A DNA stretch of 64,000 nucleotides from Euleptes europaea (taxonomy: Eukaryota; Chordata; Lepidosauria; Squamata; Sphaerodactylidae). Below are positions 12,001 through 20,880 of the stretch, piece after piece (the first letter of the stretch is position 1; each line of letters starts with the position of its first letter). Under the pieces are notes generated by a model that searched no databases, was not told where the DNA came from, and was given only the letters and a program-made list of their open reading frames with translations. The position numbers and the translations under genes were made by a program. The DNA is taken from positions 13,833,821 through 13,897,820 of the forward strand of contig NC_079312.1 in NCBI RefSeq assembly GCF_029931775.1. Reading direction: 5' to 3'.

Positions 12001-15000
12001 CAGTCTTCCCTGAGTCATCCTAGAAAAATTTTCTCCTTTCCTCTCTTGATAGATCAAAAATTCCCTCTTTCTCTCCTCCTCACATAGATGATGAGGCCTT
12101 GAAGGAAGAGGAAGGCTTTGCCTCAAAAGAAGCGCAGGAGAGTTTACCCGGAGGATCTCAAGAGAACATTTCCTTCCCAGATGAGCGAGGTGAGAGTCAA
12201 TATCCTTTCCTGTTGGGGAAATAGAAGAGACAGAGCCCAAAATGGTCTCTTCTTTGTGCCCTGAAGTGAGTACGTTATCCTTGAGGGGGAGATTTGGGTT
12301 GGGAGTAAGTTCCCTACCCCTTCTCATACCTTCCCCATTTCCTGTCCCCCCCATGGACCCCACCTTGTTTTCTTTTACAGCAAAGCAGGTTCCCCCCTGC
12401 CCATCCCCCCCGGAAGCAAAACAAGCCAGGCCTCAGCTGTCAGTGTGATGCTGCTCAATATTTTATTAGTTTTCAGTATGAAACAAGGGGACTTCTGGCA
12501 TCCAGGCAGACCTCCTGTACAGAAACAAGCCTCCAGTTTCTTCCTTCACTCTCCAAGGGATCAAAAATCCCCAGAGACAAGGCTCAAGAGGCCTATGTGA
12601 ATGTGTGGCAGCATAGGCGTAAACTATGGGGGGGCTTGGGGGCTCGAGTTGTCCAGAATACAGGTTGCGCATCAAAACGATCAGATGTTGTGGCACAGCC
12701 ATTTCCATTAAAACCAGCCACAGCTTTTCATGTCGGGACGATCCATCAAACTATCGGCCGATCAGTTTTTTAAGTATCCCCAGCAAAATATATGCAAATC
12801 ACTTTTTAGGCAAATTATCTTCCTGGCTAGAACAGGAAGAGCTAATTGGGATTGAACAAGCTGGGTTTAAGAGAGGGGTTTCTACTATGTAGGAGCCCCG
12901 TGGCACAGAGTGGTAAGCTGCAGTACTGCAGTCCAAGCTTCTGCTCACGACCTGAGTTCGATCCCGACGGAAGTCGGTTTCAGGTAGCTGGCTCAAGGTT
13001 GACTCAGCCTTCCATCCTTCCGAGGTCGGTAAAATGAGTACCCAGCTTGCTGGGGGTAAAGGGAAGATGACTGGGGAAGGCACTGGCAAACCACCCCATA
13101 AACAAGTCTGCCTAGGAAACATCGGGATGTGACATCACCCCATGGGTCATGAATGACCCGGTGCTTGCACAAGGGACCTTTACCTTTTTATCTTTTCTAC
13201 TATGGATCACTGTCTGGTCATTCAACATATGGCGGAGAAATATGCTCCAGTTAGCCCTGCTCCACTTTTTGCCGTTTTCGTTGATTTTAAAGCGGCTTTT
13301 GACTCAGTTTCGAGAGAGCGCCTCTGGGAAAAGCTTGAACGTACATCTATAGACTGGAGGCATTTAATCCTCCTCAGAGCCCTGTATCAAGGCACCAATC
13401 TCCAAGTGAGATATAGCAAACAGGGTCACCTTTCGGACCCCATAAAGACCTCTAAAGGTGTCAAACAGGGCTGCATATTAGCCCCTACACTGTTCAACTT
13501 CTACATCAATGATATAATTAAATTCTTTCAAGATCCCAATCTTCATCCACCAACCTTGGCTCAACGACCAATCCCTATACTGCTTTATGCAGACTATGTG
13601 GTCCTCCTTTCCAGAACCCCGATAGGACTTAGGAGAGCACTAAGGAAACTGGCCACTTATTGTGCCAGGGAACTCCACGAGATAATTGGTTCTCGTAGGT
13701 TATCCGGGCTGTGTAACCGTGGTCTTGGTATTTTCTTTCCTGACGTTTCGCCAGCAGCTGTGGCCGGCATCTTCAGAGGAGTAACACTGAAGGAGGTCCT
13801 TCAGTGTTACTCCTCTGAAGATGCCGGCCACAGCTGCTGGTGAAACGTCAGGAAAGAAAATACCAAGACCACGGTTACACAGCCCGGATAACCTACGAGA
13901 ACCAATGAACTCTGACCGTGAAAGCCTTCGACAATATTTCCACGAGATAAATTACCAAAAGACCAAGGTCATGGTCTTTGGTAAGCGTCCCAAAGTTAGA
14001 ACCTGGAAAATAAATGACTAGCAAATTGAACAGGTTACTAAGTTTAAGTATTTAGGAGTGATTATCCAATAATCTGGATCTAGGAGTGCCCACTGCAAGC
14101 ATGCAGCTGATCAGGGCCAAAGATCTGTGAACTCCATACTTAAATTTCATCGATCCAAGGGTGGGCAATTTATACCAGCTGCTTTGAAACTATTAACTGC
14201 AAAGACCTTGGCCCAACTTATGTATTGCTCAGATACCTTGAAACATGCATAGCCTCCTTAGAGAGGGTTCAATCTAAATTTTTAAGGACCATTCTCCAGC
14301 TTCCCCAATGTGTTTCTAATTCTGTGGTTCACTTGGAAACAGGGATGCTTAGAGTGGAGGATAGGATCTGTACGGCATCCATCATAAAATGGCTCAAACT
14401 TAACAAAAACCCTCAGGGATTGTCGTCATTGATATTACATGACAAATTTCACTCGTCATGGTTTGCAAGTGTCCAAAGTAAATTAGCACATCTAGGTTTT
14501 TCTACTCACTCTATATTAGAACTAAGCTTAGACCAGGCTATAACATCAGTTAAACAGAGAGTTAAGGACATTGGACGCCGATTAGACTTGACTAGAACAC
14601 CATCCTTTATTTCTTCAGCCACAACTAGATACCTGATGGCACCAGCCACATATTTGCTTTCCCTTGAAGCAAATAGACATAGAAGAGCATTCACACTTGC
14701 CAGATGCTCAGCATTGCCCTCAGCCTCACTAGAGGGTCATTATAAAAAAATCCCCAGGGCTCAAAGATTTTATCTGTGTGGCAGTGGGCAAGTTGATACC
14801 ACAGAACACATCTTACTGTTCTGCCCTCTTCATGAAAATGCTCGTGCTGAAATGATTTATCCATTGTTGGTAAGATTCCCAGACCGGGAAATTGTTAAGC
14901 GGCGAGAACCCCCAGGTTACAACTCAGGTTGCCAAATTTTGTGCGGTCTCTATGAAGCTTCGTAGACTCCTGCTAGAATGATGCTATTGGTACTTGTTGC

Positions 15001-17568
15001 ACTTTTTTTCTACCCCCATCCCTTTTTATGTAAAGTGTTCTTAAAATTTATATAAATATGTCTCATTTCTTAAAAATGCTCTTTTACATTGTTCATGCGA
15101 GGTTTATTGTTGTATAGTTTTTACTGGTCTGATTGACTGTACCAATAAATATTATTATTATAGTAATAATAGGAAATAAGTGAAGCTGAATGTTTATTAA
15201 CTGTTCTTTTTTTATGGTTTCAAGAGCAAGGGAATGAAAGACGGAATCCCTTCCCCTCCCCACCTGCTTTGGCCCTCTGCTCTGGTCCATGTCCCCATCC
15301 AGGAGTCCTTGGCTTCTGGTTAGAAATTGCAGAAGCTCTTATAGGCTAACCAGTGCTCCTCCTCAGTGCTTGTTCCCTGGGGTCTTACTTGATTTCTGTC
15401 TCTCTTTTCCAGCAGGCGATGAGTTGGAGGCAGAGAATGAGAGGGAACCAGGAGGGGTGTCTGCAGAAAAAGAGGAGGATCTGGAGGCAGAAGAGGAACC
15501 TGGGAATCAACAGGGAGCCAAAAAGAAGTGGAGATGGAAAAAGGAAGCAGAAAGGAAGCAGAGAAAAGCCAGTGATAAGAAAAGTCAGAAAATCCAAACA
15601 GGTGAGAAACCTCATAAATGCATGGAGTGTGGAAAGAGCTTTAGTCGGCATGGAGGCCTTGTAATACATCAAAGGATTCACAGTGGTGAGAAGCCATATA
15701 AATGCTTGGAGTGTGGGAAGAGCTTCAGTCAGAGTGGACACCTTCGATTACATTGCCTGCTACACAGTGGTGAGAAGCCATATAAATGCTTGGAGTGTGG
15801 GAAGAACTTCAGTCAGAGCGGACACCTTAGATTACATCGCCTGCTTCACAGTGGTGAGAAGCCATATAAATGCTTGGAGTGTGGGAAGAGCTACAGTCAG
15901 AGCGGGAGCCTTACAATACATCGCCTGCTACACAGTGGTGAGAAGCCATATAAATGTTTGGAGTGTGGGAAGAGCTTCAGTCAGAGTGGAAACCTTAGAT
16001 TACATCGGCTGCTACACAGTGGCGAGAAACCATATAAATGCTTGGAGTGTGGCAAAAGCTTCAGACGGAGCGAACACCTTAGATTACATCACCTGCTGCA
16101 CAGTGGTGAGAAGCCTTATAAATGCTTGGAGTGTGGGAAGAGCTTCGGTCAGAGTGGAAACCTTAGATTACATTGTCTGCTACACAGTGGTGAGAAGCCA
16201 TATAAATGCTTGGAGTGTGGAAAGAGCTTCAGTCAGAGCGGAAACCTTACAATACATCGCCAGCTACACAGTGGTGAGAAGCCATATAAATGCTTGGAAT
16301 GTGGAAAGAGCTTCTCTAGGAGTACGTATTTAACCGTACATCAACGGATTCATACTGGGGAGAAGCCATTTAAATGCTCAGATTGTAGCAAGAGATTTTC
16401 AAGAAAATTAATCCTGAATCAACATAAGAGGATACACACAGGGGAGAAGCCATATAAATGCTTGGAATGCGGAAAGAGTTTCTCTCTGAGTATGTACTTA
16501 ACTAGACATCATCGGACTCATACTGGGGAGAAGCCATATAAATGCACAGATTGTAGCCAGAGCTTTTCTGGGAAATCCGGCCTGAATAAACATAAGAGGA
16601 CTCACACAGGGGAGAAGCCATATAAATGCTTGGAATGTGGAAAGAGCTTCAGTAGTGGATCTGGCTTAAGTTTTCATCGACCACTTCATACAGGGGAGAC
16701 TCCATATAAATGCTCTGATTGTAGCAAGAGTTTTGCTCACCAATCAAGCCTTAATATACATAAAAGGAGACATAGAGGGGAGAAACCATATAAATGCTTG
16801 GAGTGTGGAAAGAAATTTAGTAGGAAGCAAAGCCTCATTGGACATCAAAGTGTTCATACAGGGGTGAAGCCAAATAAATGCCTGGAGTGTGGGAAGAGCT
16901 TCAGTATGAAAGCGAAACTTAGTCGACATCAGAAGAGTCACACAGGGGAAAAACCATATCAGTGCTTACAGTGTGGGAAGAACTTCATTTGGAAGGACAG
17001 CCTCACTTTACATCAGAGGAGTCACACAGTGGAGAAGCATTATAAATGCTCAGAGTGTGGGAAGAGTTTCAGATACAGCTCAAACCTTAGTCGTCACCAA
17101 AAAATTCACACAGGGGTGAAGGCACATAAATGCTCAGAGTGTGGGAAGAGCTTTAGGCACAGCACCAGCCTTACGAGTCACCTAAGGATTCACACAGGGG
17201 AGAAGCCATATAAATGCTCAGAGTGTGGGAGGAGCTTTAGTCAAAGTGGAAGCCTGAAGTTACATTTCCTGCTTCACACAAGTGAGAAACCACATCAGTG
17301 TTTGGAATGTGGGAAGAGCTTCAGACGGAGAGACTACCTTACTTCACATCAACGCATTCACGCCACAGTGAAGCCCTATAAATGCTTGGAGTGTGGGAAA
17401 AGTTTCAGTTGGAATACTGCCCTTACTCATCACCAAAGGAGTCACAATAGGGGGAAAACTGAATCTATTGAAGATGGAAGTCCTCTGTGTGGGCCAGGGA
17501 GGGGTAGAAGTGGGACATCAGCTCCCGGCTCTGGATGGGATGCAATTAACACCTGCACCAACAGGTAG
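2639..17568 (+). CDS. Gene A: KRAB C2H2 zinc-finger protein, 22 fingers, ten coding exons
   Basis: Proposed exons: 2639-2719, 4216-4345, 4722-4829, 5418-5507, 6130-6225, 6834-6941, 11290-11379, 11721-11822, 12088-12189 and 15413-17568. All have AG/GT borders and joined phases agree (3063 nt, about 1020 aa, no internal stop). The product has a 27-aa leader, a KRAB A box ([17 protein letters not shown]...[10 protein letters not shown]), six ~30-36-aa KRAB-B-like or related segments, an acidic linker and 22 C2H2 fingers joined by TGEKP or SGEKP linkers. KRAB zinc-finger proteins are nuclear repressors that recruit TRIM28/KAP1; the MLE motif of mammalian KRAB reads MQE here. No known gene name can be given. 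Start: ATG at 2639 with G at -3 and +4, conserved in gene B; the ATG at 4225 is the alternative. Odd points are the duplicated exon module and a C-terminal tail derived from an L2 LINE. Confidence 0.8.
2880..3060 (+). repeat. (CA)n arrays separated by a repeated 19-bp spacer
   Basis: Four (CA)n blocks alternate with ggcttccagaacaaaattr, forming a compound minisatellite within intron 1 of gene A, 160 bp after exon 1. The open frames here in all phases are low-complexity artefacts. Confidence 0.9.
3327..3849. mobile_element. Penelope-like element, inverted plus direct copy
   Basis: Two ~130-bp copies in opposite orientation (about 3332-3465 minus, 3640-3830 plus) flank a 170-bp middle. Each contains the motif CTGAAGA...GCTGGCGAAACGTCAGG. 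A 12-bp target duplication with one mismatch (tttgtgtttaat 3315-3326, tttgtgttcaat 3850-3861) bounds it. The paralogous site in gene B (about 31,630) is empty. The Penelope assignment rests on this architecture and the hammerhead-like core; no reverse transcriptase remains. Confidence 0.6.
4216..4345 (+). CDS. Gene A exon 2: KRAB A box
   Basis: After a tttgcctttcag acceptor: [18 protein letters not shown], then [20 protein letters not shown]. It ends in phase 1 at a GTAAGG donor. The length (130 nt) is close to the usual 127-nt KRAB A exon. The EEW core is intact. Confidence 0.93.
4722..4829 (+). CDS. Gene A exon 3: module exon type 1
   Basis: 108 nt, phase 1/1, acceptor ccccttggaag, donor GTAAGG. 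Encodes [20 protein letters not shown] and on to ...VLMSG. Copies stand at 6834 (gene A) and 34,775 (gene B), all open in the same phase. Distantly like a KRAB B box (GFPVPKPD..). Confidence 0.6.
5106..5310 (+). mobile_element. Old tRNA-derived SINE within the exon module
   Basis: tRNA-like head (TTATAGTGGTTAGAG A-box region, CTTGGTTCAGCC B-box region), then TGCCAGTCAGAGTAG and GGACCACTGGTCTCACTCAC. Copies at the same intronic place lie at about 7553-7692 plus 8854-8900, and at 35,165-35,370. It therefore predates the module duplication and the A/B duplication. Confidence 0.6.
5418..5507 (+). CDS. Gene A exon 4: KRAB-B-like exon (type 2)
   Basis: 90 nt, phase 1/1, acceptor gtaattgcag, donor GTACTT. 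Encodes [20 protein letters not shown] and on to ...AEMPSG, similar to KRAB B boxes (xPxPKPDlI..eqgEE). Confidence 0.8.
5652..5957 (+). mobile_element. tRNA-derived SINE with (CTT)n tail
   Basis: A box in CATGGTGTAGTGGTTAAG and B box in GGTTTGATTCC, then CACAGGGTGTCTGTAGTGG, ending in AAAACCAACTCTTCTTCTTC. The most frequent SINE of the window; not a functional tRNA gene. Confidence 0.85.
6130..6225 (+). CDS. Gene A exon 5: KRAB-B-like exon (type 2')
   Basis: 96 nt, phase 1/1, acceptor gcaattgcag, donor GTACTT. Encodes [20 protein letters not shown] and on to ...AKLPAG. The first 35 nt are nearly identical to exon 4. Confidence 0.8.
6298..6366 (-). mobile_element. CR1-like LINE 3' fragment
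   Basis: Contains GTGCTGGAAGGGACCCC and TAATCCAACCCCCCTG, the antisense of a CR1-type 3' end. Confidence 0.5.
6834..6941 (+). CDS. Gene A exon 6: second type 1 module exon
   Basis: 108 nt, phase 1/1; encodes [20 protein letters not shown] and on to ...ALLSG. Flanking intron (about 6430-6830) is homologous to 4380-4720, so exon and intron were copied together. Confidence 0.6.
7096..7400 (+). mobile_element. Sauria-type SINE (tRNA head, BovB tail)
   Basis: Head GAGCCCCGTGGCGCAGAGTG with B box AGTTCGATCCC, Sauria core CAGCCTTCCATCCTTCCGAG, and a BovB-like tail ATGACCCGGTGCTTGCACAG. Imperfect target duplication around tttttcttatgt / ttttttcttgtgt. Confidence 0.85.
7693..8853 (-). mobile_element. 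CR1 LINE, 3' 1.16 kb
   Basis: On the minus strand it encodes [19 protein letters not shown]-type RT sequence (here [20 protein letters not shown]), then [20 protein letters not shown] and the CR1 C-terminus [20 protein letters not shown]. The 3' end is CTTATGTTCTTATGTAA. It splits the old SINE of the second module. Frame breaks show it is dead. Confidence 0.9.
8943..9687. mobile_element. Tc1/mariner-like non-autonomous element with GC-rich core
   Basis: Termini CCGTATTTTTCCGTGTATAA and its inverse (CCATATTTTTCTGTGTATAA) form a ~23-bp TIR with two mismatches, flanked by TA at 8941-8942 and 9688-9689. The core is GC-rich, with inverted and tandem copies of a CGACCGGTTTGAAC unit. No transposase frame is seen. 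Confidence 0.65.
9755..9842 (+). mobile_element. CR1-type 3' end
   Basis: GGTTGAACTAGATGGACTG...CCTATGATTCTGT is the classic CR1 3' end with its ATTCTATG-type octamer. Confidence 0.65.
9846..10825 (+). mobile_element. Jockey-superfamily LINE, degenerate 3' part
   Basis: Decayed translation follows the LINE at 12,730: [20 protein letters not shown], then [14 protein letters not shown] and a 3' UTR. Several frame breaks. Confidence 0.6.
10826..11186 (+). mobile_element. CR1 LINE 3' end
   Basis: Codes for [20 protein letters not shown] and [20 protein letters not shown], then a 3' UTR ending GGCCTTTCTTATGTTCTTAT. Confidence 0.85.
11290..11379 (+). CDS. Gene A exon 7: KRAB-B-like exon (type 2, second module)
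   Basis: 90 nt, phase 1/1, acceptor cctaaatttcag, donor GTACCT. Encodes [20 protein letters not shown] and on to ...AELPAG. Confidence 0.8.
11721..11822 (+). CDS. Gene A exon 8: KRAB-B-like exon (type 2', second module)
   Basis: 102 nt, phase 1/1, acceptor catttccccag, donor GTATTT. Encodes [20 protein letters not shown] and on to ...VKLPAG. The distance to exon 7 (341 nt) equals that between exons 4 and 5 once the 306-bp SINE at 5652 is subtracted. Confidence 0.75.
12088..12189 (+). CDS. Gene A exon 9: acidic linker exon
   Basis: 102 nt, phase 1/1, acceptor cctcctcacatag, donor GTGAGA. Encodes [20 protein letters not shown] and on to ...ISFPDERG. No copy was found in gene B. Confidence 0.7.
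12890..13193 (+). mobile_element. Sauria-type SINE within the jockey LINE
   Basis: Same family as 7096-7400. A perfect 11-bp target duplication, tttctactatg (12,879-12,889 and 13,194-13,204), bounds it and falls inside the RT reading frame of the LINE. Confidence 0.9.
13686..13938. mobile_element. Penelope-like element, compact inverted pair
   Basis: A minus-oriented ~110-bp copy abuts a plus-oriented copy, followed by a tail (CTCTGACCGTGAAAGCC). A perfect 12-bp target duplication, tccacgagataa (13,674-13,685 and 13,939-13,950), bounds it within the LINE. The core CTGAAGA...GCTGGTGAAACG is present on both strands. Confidence 0.7.
15413..17568 (+). CDS. Gene A exon 10: 22 C2H2 fingers
   Basis: An acidic-then-basic N-terminal part ([20 protein letters not shown] ... 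[16 protein letters not shown]) leads into 22 consecutive CX2CX12HX3H fingers, none missing a ligand. Fingers 2-8 are near-identical 84-bp repeats ([16 protein letters not shown], with HSGEKP linkers). The acceptor is a tandem cagcag, so one Ala may be optional. The last ~35 residues and the stop at 17,566 lie in L2 LINE sequence read in another frame. Confidence 0.95.
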
Positions 17569-18500
17569 GAGCCTGGGTGTGACTCTTGCTGCCTCCCTTT
17601 CAATGGCAGCACAGGTCACAAATGTAGCTAGGGTGGCATTCTTCCATCTTTGCTGGGCTAGGCAGCTGATGCGCTACCTGTCTTGTTCCAATGTAGTCAC
17701 AGTGATCCATGCAATGGTCACCTCCAGGTTGGACTACTGTAACTCACTCTACGCAGGGCTACCCTTGAAGGCTGCTCTGGAAACTTTAGCTGGTCCAGAA
17801 TGCAGCAGAATGGGTCCTTATGGGGATCCCACGGAGTATATCCAACTGTGCTCCGCCAGCTTCACTGGCTCCACATTGAATACTGGATCAGGTTCAAGAT
17901 TTTGGTACTGACCTTTTAAAGCCCTGATCGGTCTGGGGCCAGCGTGGTGTAGTGGGTTTGATTCCCCAGTCCTCCATATGAGCAGCAGACACTAATCTGG
18001 TGAACTGGATTTGTTTCCCCACTCCTACACCCGAAGCCAGCTGGGTGACCTTGGGCTAGTCACACTCTCAGCCCCATCTACCTCACAGGGAAGGGAAGGT
18101 GATTGTAAGCCAGTTTGATTCTCCCTTAAGTGGTAGAGAAAGTTGGCATATAAAAAACCAACTCTTCTTCTTATCGTCTTCTTTTATCTGCAGGGCCACC
18201 TCTCCCAGTACACCCCCACAGGAGCATTATGCTCATCTAATAACAGATTACTTGTAGTCCCTGACCCTAGATATATCCAGCTGTCCTTGACCAGAGCCTG
18301 AGCTTTTTCAGCTCTGGCTCCAGCCTGGCGGAACTCTGTCAAATGAGACCTGGGCCCTGTGGGACTTTGCTCAGTTCTGCGGGGCCTGCAAGACTTGAGA
18401 TGTTCTGCCAGGCCTGTGGTTGAAGACAGCAACGGTTCCATCTTAGCTGGCCTCCCTACCCTATCCCTCCTCCTCCTGACTGTTTGCCTTATTATTATCA
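17455..18500 (+). mobile_element. L2 LINE fragment joined to gene A's 3' end
   Basis: Encodes, in a frame other than gene A's, [20 protein letters not shown] and VIHAMVTSRLDYCNSLYAGL, typical of L2 RT C-terminal parts. It continues after a SINE (17,937-18,180) as HPHRSIMLI and a degenerate end. Broken frame. Confidence 0.75.
17937..18180 (+). mobile_element. tRNA-derived SINE within L2
   Basis: Same family as 5652-5957 (TGGTGTAGTGGGTTTGATTC to AAAACCAACTCTTCTTCTTA), with a deletion between the A and B boxes. Confidence 0.8.
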
Positions 18501-18579
18501 ACATAAGAGGCAACATCTGGAATTTTTCTGAAATTTTTAGATTTGTTAAAAACTTTTAAGGATTTTAAATAATAGGTCT

Positions 18580-19043
18580 ATAAAATTAGGCATGGTATGG
18601 AGAGAGTGGACAGGGAGAAGCTTTTCTTCCTCATAATACTAGAACGGGGTTAACTGCTGAAGCTGGAGGGTGAGATTCAAAACAGATAAAAGGAAGTAAT
18701 TCTTCACACAACGCGTAGTTAAACTGGAACTCTCTGCCCCAGGATGTGGTGATGGCTGCCAACTTGGAAGGCTTTAAGAGGGGGATGGACATGTTCATGG
18801 AGGAGAGGGGTATTCATGGCTACTATTAAAGATAGATACTAGTCACGATGCATACCTATTCTCTCCAGGATCAGAGGAGCATGCCTATTATATTAGGTGC
18901 TGTGGAACACAGGCAGGATAATGCTGCTGCAGTCATCTTGTTTGTGGGCTTCCTAGAGGCACCTGGTTGGCCACTGTGTGAACAGACTGTTGGACTTAGA
19001 TGGGCCTTGGTCTGATCCAGCATGGCTTTTCTTATGTGCTTAG
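18580..19043 (+). mobile_element. CR1 LINE 3' end
   Basis: Begins in GGTCTATAAAATTAGGCATG, passes through the [13 protein letters not shown]-equivalent region and ends CATGGCTTTTCTTATGTGCT. Confidence 0.85.
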
Positions 19044-19059
19044 TGTAATTTATATGGTA

Positions 19060-19262
19060 TTGCTGCTAAGAAAAATTGAAGGCAGCAGGAAAAGAGGAGG
19101 AACCAGCATGAGATGGATTGACTATGTAAAGCAAAACATCACCCTCAATTTGCAAGACCTAAGCAAGACTGTTAACAAAATGACATTTTGTAGGACATTA
19201 ATTCACAGGGTCACAAGGAGGCAGAAGCAACTTGACCGCACTTAGCACACACATACTGTATT
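19060..19262 (+). mobile_element. RTE-BovB LINE 3' end
   Basis: Encodes LRKIEGSRKRGGTSMRWIDY and RTLIHRVTRRQKQLDRT, the BovB C-terminus, followed by a CACACA tail. 19,266-19,370 resembles an L2 3' UTR (GGGCTGCCCTGAGCC). Confidence 0.75.
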
Positions 19263-19479
19263 ACTTTGATGTACTGTTGTATGCATTGTTATTTTTCTGG
19301 TTGTGGGCTGCCCTGAGCCCGACTCTGGCCAGGAAAGGGTGGGATAGAAATCCAAGAAATGAAATTAAACTTCACAGCGAAGCATTCGCACAGAAGCGAA
19401 GCTGACTAAATGCTGAGAGTATAGCAAGAGCATATAAATGCAGACTTCAAGAATCCCTCTAATTTCAAGCCCAACTGGA

Positions 19480-20390
19480 AGTTTGCAACATTTGCTCGTC
19501 ATCAAGACACTTGTAATAAATACGTCAGTCTCTTTGATGAACTTGCATTATAGTTTGTAATATTTTGAATGATCATTGACTTCTGTTTTCATTTAATTAG
19601 TTTTTTCCCTTCATTTTCGTCCTTTTTAGTTGTTCATTGTTTAGGCTGTTTGCAGATCTGTTGTTTTATCATATCTTTCTGATGTCATTTGTATGTCAGA
19701 ATAGAACAACAAAAAAAGGAACAACAAAATTTAGATTCATCACAGGTTGATGTACACACATCCGGAAGCATTGTTCATTTTGCATCAGATTGTGTAAGCA
19801 ACTGCCCATGTGGAAAGACCCGAAATTGAGGTTAAGTATTGACATCAAGCCACACAAAATATCAGATAAAAATATTTCATTAGGTTTATTTCTGGAAGTG
19901 TTTCTATACTTTTATTTATGACCACTGAGGAAGGCTTACTCAGGCCGAAACGCATCTGGTTAAGCATTGGTCATGTACATTGTTGTGTCAACTGTGCATA
20001 GGAATTTTATAACCGTAATTTGTACGTCATCAGCATTTTTAGGTTGAGATAAATTGTGGCTTGTAACATACAGTATATTTACACCACTGAAGAAGGTGGA
20101 AGCCAAAACACTTTTGTTGTTTTGGAATAACTGAGTACGTGACAAATGTGTTGGTTGTTCTTGATGAACTTGTTAAATGATAAATACTTGCCTCGTTAGA
20201 GCCATGTATTTATAGTATGTATTGGTTTACTGGGTATTTAGCATTGGAGAAACTGTTTCTAGTGTGTTGTGTTTACTGTGTGAATATATTTCATTGTTAT
20301 TATTAAAGTGTAGGTTCTCCTACATTTTTGGAGTGAGCTTCCTCAAAAAATTACTTAGTCTGTTTCTTTGAGTTTTCTGTTGCCCCCTCC
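19480..20390 (+). mobile_element. Penelope-like region with two hammerhead-like cores
   Basis: CTGAGGA...GGCCGAAACGC at 19,924-19,952 and a weaker CTGAAGA...AAGCCAAAAC at 20,091-20,113, about 167 bp apart, resembling the tandem terminal repeats of Penelope-like elements. No coding sequence. Boundaries are approximate. Confidence 0.4.
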
Positions 20391-20442
20391 TTTGGCTTGA
20401 CCTTGAACCAGTTACACATTATCAGCCTAACCCAGTGGTCGG

Positions 20443-20880
20443 CAAACTCATTAGTCAAGAGAGCCAAATATCAACAGTACAACCATTGAGATTTCTTTTG
20501 AGAGCCAAATTTCTTAAACTTAAACTATATAGGTAGGTACACTGTTTATTAACTTAATAAACTTTAATTAAAGTTTTAAGTCTTAATTAAACTATAAGTA
20601 CACTGAATAAAACTTGATATCATACTTAATAATGATCTTATTTATTGATAAAAATGAAATTGTAAGTAAGGTATCCATAAAATTAAATCATGACAATGAC
20701 TGACAAACACTTAATGTGAACAATGGCCTTGCATCTCCTTGGAAAGTTTGGGTAAATCAGGTTTGTATGTTGTTGTTTTTAATTTTAGGCATGATTACAG
20801 GTTCTCATCAATAAGACAACTTCTCAATTTACTCTTGATAAGGTTCATGCTTGAAAACGATTGCATGAATATGTAGAACC
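20443..20880 (+). mobile_element. hAT-type element, 5' end
   Basis: Starts CAGTGGTCGGCAAACTCATT, then AGAGAGCCAAATATCAACAG. The internal CAATGACTGACAAACAC block also occurs in the hAT at 56,429-57,991. The other terminus was not found. Confidence 0.5.

Larger units (their letters stand above)
12730..15172 (+). mobile_element. Jockey-superfamily LINE in intron 9 of gene A
   Basis: Reverse-transcriptase motifs in order: [29 protein letters not shown], motif [12 protein letters not shown], motif [20 protein letters not shown], motif [12 protein letters not shown] (YADY where YADD is expected, so inactive). Then [26 protein letters not shown] and a C-terminal zinc-knuckle-like [16 protein letters not shown]. 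It is split by a Sauria SINE and by a Penelope-like copy. Assignment within the jockey superfamily is by motif style. Confidence 0.8.

Noticed and set aside
15683-16333. Open frame of over 200 codons overlapping the finger exon
   Set aside because: Shadow of the 84-bp finger repeats in another frame.
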